A DNA stretch of 5,675 nt from Lachnoclostridium sp. (GTDB taxonomy: Bacteria > Bacillota > Clostridia > Lachnospirales > Lachnospiraceae): NCBI GenBank assembly GCA_003445895.1, contig DMCD01000255.1, forward strand, positions 1-5,675. Direction: 5' to 3'. Each line of letters opens with the position of its first letter. Position 1 is the first letter of the stretch. Positions 1 to 4,854 of this stretch are shown in pieces. The notes beneath the pieces are model-generated. The model was not told the origin of the DNA. It saw only the letters and a program-made list of their open reading frames with translations, and did no database searches. Position numbers and translations under genes: made by a program.

Positions 1-1
1 C

Positions 2-760
2 TTACTGCAATATCAGTGTCGCTACATACTCGCTGCTGCCAAATACCTTCGTCTGCAGCGAATCTTCCGTCCTCGTCTCCATCTGCATCCACAGCTCATC
101 CGCCGCCAGCATGATATGACTCAGCATGCATCCGATGCTCAGTTCGCGCATCTTGTGCCCCACCGTCTTTTCCAGCAGGCCGTTCAGCGCAAACACGTAG
201 ATGCGGCCGGAATATACCACAAACCGCCAGGGCTGCAGGTTCAGCGCCGAGGGCGCAAGCCTTGCCGCCTTGAGGATGGTCTTCATCTGTTCTCCCGGCT
301 CCTCCCGGAACACGCAGAGTTTATTCAATGGAAGCCGTCTGGCAAATGCCGCCTCACGCGTCAGATGCCCATCCGGATATCCGAAGGCCAGCATGGCCAT
401 AAATCTGCGGCCGTCCCTTCTTTTCTCCGGCGGCTTCACCGCGCCCAGAATGCAGCTTCCGAGTCCCTTCACCGTCATATACAGCGAAACCTGCTCCAGG
501 ATATATCCTGCATTCCGCTCACAGCCTTCCTCTTCCTCCGAGTACAGTAGCAGAAACCAGGGGGCATCCGGCTTCGCGCCGAGGATCGATGCTCCCTTCT
601 CCCCGTTCTTCAAAAGGATCGCCTCAACGCTGATCCCTTCATTCAGACGGGACGTCTTCTCCACAAAGGCCAATATCTGGTTCCGCAGGCTTTCCGGCAC
701 TTCTTTTTTCAGATACTTCCGGACGGAATGCCTGTAATTCAGTGCCTCATAAAGATTCAT
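2..760 (-). CDS. Nitroreductase-family flavoprotein (TM1586-like)
   Basis: The 252-residue product resembles the putative nitroreductase group typified by TM1586, cytoplasmic FMN-dependent NAD(P)H oxidoreductases of mostly unknown substrate. Seen: an N-terminal RHSVRKY (residues 10-16), the arginine-rich FMN-phosphate signature of the family; a helix NAGYILEQVSLYMTVKGLGS (83-102); the second-half signature LAPSALNLQPWRF (168-180), typical of nitroreductase flavin/dimer regions; and LSIGCMLSHIMLAADELW (207-224). The layout is two nitroreductase-like halves in one chain. The ATG at 760 is chosen because GGGAGAG lies about 9 nt upstream and the family begins just before the RHSVR motif; an ATG at 799 would add 13 unrelated residues. 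The gene is complete, with TAA at 2-4. It is transcribed divergently from the GNAT gene. The substrate cannot be read from sequence. Confidence 0.85.
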   Translation of the reverse strand: MNLYEALNYRHSVRKYLKKEVPESLRNQILAFVEKTSRLNEGISVEAILLKNGEKGASILGAKPDAPWFLLLYSEEEEGCERNAGYILEQVSLYMTVKGLGSCILGAVKPPEKRRDGRRFMAMLAFGYPDGHLTREAAFARRLPLNKLCVFREEPGEQMKTILKAARLAPSALNLQPWRFVVYSGRIYVFALNGLLEKTVGHKMRELSIGCMLSHIMLAADELWMQMETRTEDSLQTKVFGSSEYVATLILQ

Positions 761-803
761 AATACTCTCTCTCCCATACAACGGGCAATAAAATACCAAG
801 TTT

Positions 804-832
804 ATTCTACCACGATGTCAAATTCGGAACAA
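804..832 (-). promoter_or_regulatory. Candidate promoter of the nitroreductase gene
   Basis: On the minus strand TTGTTC (827-832) and TAGAAT (804-809) are separated by 17 nt, and TGG just before the -10 gives an extended -10 (TGnTAGAAT). The predicted RNA would have a leader of roughly 35-45 nt. A perfect TTGACA also lies inside the spacer, but its best partner at 17 nt is only TGGTAT, so the first reading is preferred. Confidence 0.45.
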
Positions 833-890
833 CCGAAAACCGATTGATTTTGCGGCCGGCGCCGGCTGGCGCATGCCGCCTGATTCGGTT
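823..890. promoter_or_regulatory. Possible operator: repeated AACCGAA-type motif in the divergent promoter region
   Basis: Plus-strand AACCGAA (831-837) is followed directly by AACCGAT (838-844). The reverse complement TTCGGTT occurs at 884-890, touching the TATAAT of the GNAT promoter. TTCGG/CCGAA (823-827 and 833-837, 5-nt spacer) forms a small perfect inverted repeat over the -35 of the nitroreductase promoter. Placement over both promoters suggests a regulator-binding site. This is inference; no regulator gene is present in the window. Confidence 0.25.
852..879. repeat. GC-rich interrupted hairpin between divergent promoters
   Basis: Outer arms GCGGC (852-856) and GCCGC (875-879) flank inner arms GCGCC (859-863) and GGCGC (868-872) with a GGCT loop and a 2x2 internal loop. 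The 12-bp palindrome GCCGGCGCCGGC (855-866) overlaps it. No T-run follows on either strand, so it does not look like a terminator. It lies where the -35 of the GNAT promoter would be. Confidence 0.4.
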
Positions 891-895
891 ATAAT
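867..895 (+). promoter_or_regulatory. Weak candidate promoter of the GNAT gene
   Basis: A perfect -10 TATAAT lies at 890-895, giving a leader of about 35 nt to the ATG at 937. The hexamer 17 nt upstream (TGGCGC, 867-872) is a poor -35 and there is no TG extension. Such a promoter might need an activator, in line with the repeated motif around it. Confidence 0.35.
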
Positions 896-936
896 ATTAT
901 TCTGTCATCAACCATATATTTGCTGAGGATTTTATT

Positions 937-1767
937 ATGTCAGATACGCATATAGAGCATATCACTGAACTCTCCGAGACCCAGGCTGCGGCTGTCCGCG
1001 CCCTGGAAGAGACCTGCAGGAATTACCATGCCTGCCCCGACTTTCCCTGGGAAGACTATACCGACGTGTGGGTTCTGTGGAGTGAAGATACTTCCGATCC
1101 GGCTGCAGTTCTTGCCGCCATCGCATCTCCCGATGAAGTCGAATGCATCGCCATGACCGCCCCGGAACTGCGCCGCAGAGGCTTCTTTACCGAGCTTCTT
1201 GATGCGGCCGCAGACTTTTTCGACGACACGGACCTGATTCTCCCGGCAAAAAGCGATGATGCAGAAACCCGTCTGGCCCTCGAGGCCGCAGGTGCAGAAA
1301 AGCTTTCCACCGAGTACCGGATGGAGAAAAAACTGACCGCCGGAACAGAGGACGCTTCATCTTCGCCCGTCAAAGGCCCCGGCGTCCCGGAAGAAACCGA
1401 CGCCCGGTCAGAACAAGCTTCCCGCGCTGGAAGCGCGGGGCTCACTATGGCTGTCGATAACGATGAGGGCGGGACACGGACCTATACTTTCTCCGTTTCC
1501 GATACTGCAGAGCCAGCTGAATACGCCGGCCTCTGCCGCACCCTGCAGGAAGGCGCTTCCGCCTGCTTCTATGACTTCGAGATAGATGAAAAACTGCGGG
1601 GAAAAGGCCTTGGCCGGGCTGCCCTTTCTCTGGTCCTGGAGCACCTCCGGTCGGCCGGTACACACAAAGTCTTTCTCCATGTCAGCGGAGACAACCTCCC
1701 GGCCGTCCGGCTCTACGAAAAAGCCGGATTTACGGTGACTGAGGCGATGAATTACTATCTGTATTAG
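937..1767 (+). CDS. Tandem GNAT-fold N-acetyltransferase (two domains)
   Basis: A 276-residue protein with two GNAT (acetyl-CoA-dependent N-acetyltransferase) domains. The C-terminal domain (about 170-276) is canonical: the acetyl-CoA pyrophosphate loop RGKGLG at 221-226, followed by an amphipathic helix, then NLPAVRLYEKAGF (253-265), the usual motif B, and a terminal strand MNYYLY. The N-terminal domain (about 1-132) is degenerate: LRRRGFFTELL (78-88) aligns with motif A but has Phe where the second Gly/Ala is expected, and LEAAGAEKLSTEYRMEKKL follows as in GNAT ends. A low-complexity linker (about 135-168, rich in Ser, Pro, Glu and Ala) joins them. The ATG at 937 has GAGGAT about 7 nt upstream. 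By family analogy the C-terminal domain is likely catalytic and the N-terminal one structural or regulatory. The substrate is unknown. It is not part of an operon; the next 670 bp hold a repeat array. Confidence 0.85.
   Translation: MSDTHIEHITELSETQAAAVRALEETCRNYHACPDFPWEDYTDVWVLWSEDTSDPAAVLAAIASPDEVECIAMTAPELRRRGFFTELLDAAADFFDDTDLILPAKSDDAETRLALEAAGAEKLSTEYRMEKKLTAGTEDASSSPVKGPGVPEETDARSEQASRAGSAGLTMAVDNDEGGTRTYTFSVSDTAEPAEYAGLCRTLQEGASACFYDFEIDEKLRGKGLGRAALSLVLEHLRSAGTHKVFLHVSGDNLPAVRLYEKAGFTVTEAMNYYLY
1416..1442 (+). repeat. Perfect hairpin inside the GNAT linker
   Basis: CCCGCGCT (1421-1428) and AGCGCGGG (1432-1439) form a perfect 8-bp stem with a GGA triloop. AGC (1416-1418) and GCT (1440-1442) extend it to 11 bp across a TT bulge. 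It falls in the inter-domain linker codons and ends 5 nt before an in-frame ATG at 1447, where a stand-alone C-terminal GNAT domain could begin. Confidence 0.7.
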
Positions 1768-1786
1768 GACCTGTACTAAGCCTCCT

Positions 1787-1821
1787 GCATCCTGCAGCTT
1801 CCGTGAATGCCTCCAGGATGC
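1787..1821. repeat. Inverted repeat after the GNAT stop, first (divergent) unit of the array
   Basis: GCATCCTG (1787-1794) and CAGGATGC (1814-1821) form a perfect 8-bp stem with a 19-nt loop, starting 20 nt after the GNAT stop. No T-run follows, so it is a poor intrinsic terminator. Its right arm continues into CGCCCAACTCGC, nearly identical to the sequence after AAGATG at 1952, which makes this the diverged first unit of the repeat array. Confidence 0.6.
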
Positions 1822-1840
1822 GCCCAACTCGCTGAACCTT

Positions 1841-2035
1841 CGCCGGTCTGAATCTTTCCGGACTGGCGATGACCATTAAGATTCACCCAACTTGCCTCTC
1901 CTTCCCTTTCCTTCGCCGTGCCCGAATCTTTCCGGGCGACCAGTGACCATTAAGATGCGCCCAACTCGCCTCTCCTTCGCCGGCCCGTATCTTTCCGGGC
2001 TGCCGATGGCCATTAAGATTCACCCCGGCCGGGAA
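1841..2035. repeat. Type A repeat units (three copies)
   Basis: Three imperfect copies begin at about 1841, 1914 and 1978. Each contains a CGCCG start, a short hairpin with an 8-nt loop (A/T)ATCTTTC, then (T/G)GCCATTAAGAT(T/G)C(A/G)CCC or a close variant, then CAACT(T/C)GCCTCTCCTTC in the first two. Hairpin arms are GTCTG/CGGAC (1846-1850/1859-1863), GCCCG/CGGGC (1920-1924/1933-1937) and GCCCG/CGGGC (1983-1987/1996-2000). Copy 1 is lengthened by about 10 nt of CT-rich sequence. No gene is supported in this stretch. Function is unknown. Confidence 0.85.
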
Positions 2036-2040
2036 CCTGG

Positions 2041-2327
2041 CTTGTTGACGTATCTGCCAGGTCTTTGGCCTCCCAAAAAGATGCACCCGACCGCCAGAAC
2101 GCCGGCGGGATAGCTTGTTGACGCATCCGCCACATCTTCGGCCACCCATAAAGATGCACCCAGCCGACAGAACGCCGGCGAGCGCCGGCGCGATGGCTTG
2201 TTGACGCATCCCCCACATCTTTTGCCATCCATAAAGATGCACCCGGCCGACAGAACGCCGGCGAGCGCCGGCGGGATAGCTTGTTGATGCATCCGCCAGG
2301 TCTTTGACCTTCCTAAAAGATACACCT
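2041..2327. repeat. Type B repeat units (four copies, last partial)
   Basis: CTTGTTGA(C/T)G starts units at 2041, 2114, 2197 and 2280, giving lengths of 73, 83 and 83 nt plus a partial copy. Each has (C/A)ATCTT...AAAGAT(G/A)CACC near its middle, an imperfect inverted repeat that is perfect in the third unit (CATCTTT/AAAGATG, 2216-2222/2233-2239). The 83-nt units end in GCCGGCG AGC GCCGGCG, a strong GC hairpin made by a 10-nt duplication that the 73-nt unit lacks. The shared AAGATGCACCC core links type B to type A. Because 73 and 83 are not multiples of three, successive units shift frame, which argues against a repeated protein. Confidence 0.88.
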
Positions 2328-2355
2328 GGCCAAAAGAACACCAATAACCACAAGA

Positions 2356-2379
2356 AAGGCGGTTCAGCAGAACCGCCTT
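2356..2379 (-). terminator. Intrinsic terminator after the alarmone synthetase gene, possibly bidirectional
   Basis: AAGGCGGTTC (2356-2365) and GAACCGCCTT (2370-2379) form a perfect 10-bp stem with a 4-nt loop, 57 nt past the stop of the synthetase gene. Read on the minus strand it runs into CCTTTCTT, a short interrupted U-tract; on the plus strand into CCTTCTCTC, weaker. It sits between convergent genes, so it may also stop plus-strand transcripts that have crossed the repeat array. Confidence 0.75.
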
Positions 2380-2436
2380 CTCTCAAAAATCTCATTCAAA
2401 TCTTAATACAGCGCACTTTCAAATCTCATGCTACTT

Positions 2437-3168
2437 TCACGGATTCCGCCAGGAATCCAGCTTCTCGATGATGCCCTTCTCTTCAATCTTCTGCCGAAGG
2501 TCCAGCATCCGCCAGTCGGTCTCGGCGATGGTTTCCGCACACTCCTTCAGCTCATTCTCCAGGTCGTTGGCGTCCTCAATCTCCAGGTGCTTCTTGTAGC
2601 GCAGCTGGTGCTCCAGGCTTGCCCAGAAATCCATGGCGATGGTGCGGATTTGCACCTCCACCCGGATGGGCCGCATCCGGTCCGCGAAAAACACGGGGAC
2701 CTCCACGATCATGTGGTAGCTCCGGTATCCGTTGTCCTTCGGGCAGCGGATATAATCCTTGACCGCCAGCACCTTCACGTCGCTCTGCAGGGCCAGCATG
2801 CGGCTGATGTCATAAATGTCATCAATAAACGTGCAGATTACTCTGACGCCCGCCACGTCATCCAGATTCTTCTCCATGGACTCGATGCTGACCGGGAATC
2901 CCCGCCGCTGCAGCTTCTCCACCACGCTCTCGGGGCGCTTCACGCGGGACTTCAGCATCTCGATGGGATTGCGGGACTTCCGGACGGACAGATCGTCATT
3001 CAGCACTTCCAGTTTCGTCTTAACTTCCCGGATCGCGCAGCTGTAACGCATCATGCTCTCGCGGAACTGCTGCGCGAACTCCATCATAGATTCCGGAACT
3101 TCAATCTCCGCCGGCGCATTGATCGCAACCTGGCTGAGCTCTCCGCTCGGATTCGGATTGTTATTCAT
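2437..3168 (-). CDS. relQ: Small alarmone synthetase, RelQ/YjbM-like GTP pyrophosphokinase
   Basis: A 243-residue single-domain RelA/SpoT synthetase, which transfers pyrophosphate from ATP to GDP or GTP to make (p)ppGpp. Seen in order: SRVKRPESVVEKLQRRG (74-90), the basic ATP-site strand and helix; LDDVAGVRVIC (102-112) with the expected Mg-binding Asp at 103/104; VKDYIRCPKDNGYRSYH (136-152), the G-loop region with the GDP-stacking Tyr; and VEVQIRT (170-176) with the catalytic Glu171, then MDFWASLEHQLRYK (179-192). No HD hydrolase, TGS or ACT domain is present and the length fits small synthetases, hence RelQ-like. The ATG at 3168 is chosen because AGGAGA lies 6 nt upstream; the longer reading would need a TTG at 3186. 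It lies 63 nt downstream of mrp on the same strand and is probably co-transcribed with it. Confidence 0.9.
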   Translation of the reverse strand: MNNNPNPSGELSQVAINAPAEIEVPESMMEFAQQFRESMMRYSCAIREVKTKLEVLNDDLSVRKSRNPIEMLKSRVKRPESVVEKLQRRGFPVSIESMEKNLDDVAGVRVICTFIDDIYDISRMLALQSDVKVLAVKDYIRCPKDNGYRSYHMIVEVPVFFADRMRPIRVEVQIRTIAMDFWASLEHQLRYKKHLEIEDANDLENELKECAETIAETDWRMLDLRQKIEEKGIIEKLDSWRNP

Positions 3169-3213
3169 TATATCTCCTGTCGTCAATACTCAGATACTGC
3201 AATGGCGCAATAC

Positions 3214-3229
3214 GGCAGGATTTCCTGCC
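3214..3229 (-). repeat. Intercistronic hairpin between mrp and relQ
   Basis: GGCAGG (3214-3219) and CCTGCC (3224-3229) form a perfect 6-bp stem with a 4-nt loop, beginning 2 nt after the mrp stop codon. No T-run follows on the minus strand, so it is more likely an mRNA-stability or processing element than a terminator. The function is inference. Confidence 0.45.
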
Positions 3230-3231
3230 TG

Positions 3232-4047
3232 TCACGCCTTTTCCACAGCTGTAACGGCCTCATCCAGCCAGGGTGCCTCCACATACTCCACCTTGCCCGC
3301 ATCCACCATGGCCGCAACCTTCGGGTCAATCGGAATCTTTGCGAGCACCGGCAGCCCATGGGGCGCCACGGCCTCTTCAATATGGCTCTCACCGTAAACA
3401 GAAATCTTCTCTCCGCAGTGCGGGCAGACCATGTAGCTCATGTTCTCCACCACGCCGAGGATCGGAACATTCATCTTTTCCGCCATGTTGACGGCCTTGG
3501 TCACAATCATCGTCACCAGATCCTGGGGAGAGGTAACCACGATAATGCCTGCCAGCGGCAGCGACTGGAATACGGTCAGCGGCACATCGCCGGTGCCCGG
3601 CGGCATGTCCACAAACATATAATCGATGTCCTGCCACAGAGTCTCTGTCCAGAACTGCTTAATCACGCCGGCCACCACGGGTCCGCGCCAGATCACCGGC
3701 TCCGTCTCCTCCTCCAGCACCAGGTTGGAAGAAATCACATGGATTCCGGTCTCCGACTCACAGGGAACCATCAGCCTGCCGTCCGCCACCGTCAGCATCC
3801 CGTGGATGCCGAAGCTCTTCGGAATCGAAGGTCCGGTGATATCCGCGTCCAGGATACCTACGTTATTGCCCTTTCTCCGCATGGCACAGGCCAGGAGGGA
3901 TGTCACCAGGGACTTTCCCACACCGCCCTTGCCGCTGACGATGCCGATCACCTTCTTTACCGAACTCTTCTCATCCAGCGGTGCGAGAAAGTTCGCCGGG
4001 TCCGGCTGGGGAATGCGGTGGCCGCGCTCATTTACCTTTTCACTCAT
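3232..4047 (-). CDS. mrp: Mrp/ApbC (NBP35-type) P-loop ATPase, Fe-S cluster carrier
   Basis: A 271-residue cytoplasmic ATPase of the Mrp/NBP35 group, known as Fe-S cluster scaffold or carrier proteins. Seen: the deviant Walker A GKGGVGKS (39-46); the switch I-like DADITGPSIP (67-76); WRGPVVAGVIKQF (120-132), typical of Mrp; the Walker B-like DMPPGTGD (147-154); SPQDLV (173-178); and ENMSYMVCPHCGE (201-213), holding the family CxxC pair C208/C211 that bridges a cluster across the dimer. There is no N-terminal DUF59 (MIP18-like) domain, so this is the short form common in Firmicutes. The start is the ATG at 4047, with GAGG 7 nt upstream; the TTG two codons earlier would be too close to the ribosome site. 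It precedes relQ and has its own promoter and a leader of about 100 nt. Confidence 0.92.
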   Translation of the reverse strand: MSEKVNERGHRIPQPDPANFLAPLDEKSSVKKVIGIVSGKGGVGKSLVTSLLACAMRRKGNNVGILDADITGPSIPKSFGIHGMLTVADGRLMVPCESETGIHVISSNLVLEEETEPVIWRGPVVAGVIKQFWTETLWQDIDYMFVDMPPGTGDVPLTVFQSLPLAGIIVVTSPQDLVTMIVTKAVNMAEKMNVPILGVVENMSYMVCPHCGEKISVYGESHIEEAVAPHGLPVLAKIPIDPKVAAMVDAGKVEYVEAPWLDEAVTAVEKA

Positions 4048-4109
4048 TGTCAAACCTCACGTCAATTATCCGTATGCTTTATCTGGAAAATGCTTCCGAA
4101 ATCACGAAG

Positions 4110-4137
4110 CGCCTGCACAGATTATCTCCGGCAGGCG
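4110..4137 (-). repeat. Hairpin in the mrp leader
   Basis: CGCCTGC (4110-4116) and GCAGGCG (4131-4137) make a 7-bp stem; the 14-nt loop can fold further through AGAT/ATCT. A second weaker stem GCTTC/GAAGC follows toward mrp. There is no U-tract, so it is not a clear folT terminator. It lies in the predicted 5' leader of mrp and may be regulatory or stabilising. Confidence 0.4.
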
Positions 4138-4160
4138 TTCTCCAGCTTGCTTATAAAACA

Positions 4161-4189
4161 ATTCTATCATACGACCTGATTTTGGTAAA
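4161..4189 (-). promoter_or_regulatory. Candidate promoter of the mrp-relQ pair
   Basis: On the minus strand TTTACC (4184-4189) and TAGAAT (4161-4166) are 17 nt apart, and TGA before the hexamer makes an extended -10 (TGnTAGAAT). It lies about 50 nt after the folT stop and predicts a leader of about 105 nt to the mrp ATG. This would separate mrp-relQ expression from the folate riboswitch upstream. Confidence 0.55.
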
Positions 4190-4238
4190 TACAGATTCAC
4201 TTACAGAAATCTGAAGCTGGCGTGAAAATTCCATGCCC

Positions 4239-4799
4239 TCATGCCTGTACCTTCCGCAGATCCTTCAGGATCCCGGTCTTCTCCAGGCGGCTCACGATCA
4301 GATAGAACAGAATCGCATTCACCGGGCACTGGATGGCATTTTTGAGAAGTCTCGCGGGCAGTAGGACCATAAAGCCCTTGCCGTACAGGAAGGACAGCAT
4401 CCAGGTGTTGAGAATCACGTTGCAGATAAAACATACGAGAAACTCCGCGCAGAGCACCCGTCCGAAGGAAAGCTTTTTCCGGTACAGGATGGTGCCGTAG
4501 ATCAGTCCCGCCAGCATGGCATTCAGGGTAAATCCCGGGAAAAATGGGCCCGTCGGCTTCACCATGTACTTGAGGATATCCAGCAGGCCGTTGTAGATGA
4601 TGCCGACCACCGGACCGAACAGGAAACAGACGAACTGATTGACCAGCGTGCTGAACCCGATCTTCAGGTACGGTCCCGCCTCGATGGTAAAATACCCGAG
4701 AATCACGGACAGCGCCATCAGCATGGCGGTCAGGGTGACCGACTTTACCTTTTTCAGCTCCGCAAAAGATGCACGATAGAGATCCAGAATAGCTTGCAT
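4239..4799 (-). CDS. folT: FolT, substrate-binding (S) component of a folate ECF transporter
   Basis: A 186-residue integral membrane protein of the folate-family ECF S components, which bind folate outside and dock with the shared EcfA/EcfA'/EcfT module (none of these genes is in this window). About six hydrophobic segments can be seen: roughly 21-39, 48-62, 63-79, 88-106, 113-133 and 150-170. AMLMA (25-29) in the first segment is the AxxxA helix-packing motif used to dock on EcfT. GPYLKIGFS (42-50) and KPTGPFFPGFTLNA (81-94) match folate-family signatures. The start at 4799 has AGGAG 11 nt upstream, and this Shine-Dalgarno lies in the 3' arm of the terminator stem. An ATG at 4874 would place coding sequence inside the riboswitch and is rejected. 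The THF riboswitch just upstream independently supports folate as substrate. Confidence 0.9.
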   Translation of the reverse strand: MQAILDLYRASFAELKKVKSVTLTAMLMALSVILGYFTIEAGPYLKIGFSTLVNQFVCFLFGPVVGIIYNGLLDILKYMVKPTGPFFPGFTLNAMLAGLIYGTILYRKKLSFGRVLCAEFLVCFICNVILNTWMLSFLYGKGFMVLLPARLLKNAIQCPVNAILFYLIVSRLEKTGILKDLRKVQA

Positions 4800-4838
4800 A
4801 AAAAATCTCCTTCTGCACAGCTTCCGCGCAGAAGGAGA
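4800..4838 (-). terminator. Riboswitch-controlled terminator overlapping the folT ribosome site
   Basis: On the minus strand TCTCCTTCTGC (4838-4828) and GCAGAAGGAGA (4816-4806) form a perfect 11-bp stem with an 11-nt loop, followed directly by six U residues (4805-4800) and then the folT ATG at 4799. The 3' arm contains the Shine-Dalgarno AGGAG. When formed, the hairpin should both end transcription and hide the ribosome site of any transcript that escapes. Confidence 0.88.
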
Positions 4839-4854
4839 GATGTCTCTTTCTTGC
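4828..4854 (-). promoter_or_regulatory. Candidate antiterminator helix
   Basis: GCAAGAAAGAGA (4854-4843) can pair with TCTCCTTCTGC (4838-4828) across a CATC loop, giving about 10 bp with one bulged A and one A-C mismatch. This ties up the 5' arm of the terminator. Its first two bases (GC, 4854-4853) belong to the CTGC that closes riboswitch helix P1, so ligand-bound P1 and the antiterminator compete. Predicted logic: folate bound, P1 closed, terminator forms, folT off. Confidence 0.5.

Noticed and set aside
1787..1821. Intrinsic terminator of the GNAT gene
   Set aside because: The stem is good, but the loop is long and no T-run follows; it is better explained as the first unit of the array.
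1841..2327. CRISPR array
   Set aside because: Similarity runs through whole units with no unique spacers of constant size, unit lengths vary, and no cas gene is nearby.
1883..2395. Open frames on the minus strand through the repeat array, up to 170 codons
   Set aside because: Several frames are open at once, unit lengths of 73, 74 and 83 break the frame between copies, starts lack ribosome sites, and the longest frame runs through the terminator stem. Lack of stops follows from GC-rich repeats.
2387..2429. Short direct repeats TTCAAATCT and AAATCTCAT, two copies each, between relQ and its terminator
   Set aside because: They are 9-nt AT-rich repeats in a small gap, without symmetry or further copies, and probably chance.
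3165..3186. TTGACG...TATAAT promoter at the relQ start
   Set aside because: The hexamers are only 8 nt apart, and the TATAAT overlaps the start codon and the ribosome-site spacing.
2428..4179. Very long open frame (583 codons) on the plus strand
   Set aside because: It lies entirely antisense to mrp and relQ, whose motifs are clear on the minus strand. The translation is His- and Arg-rich with no family features, as expected for the antisense of GC-rich codons.
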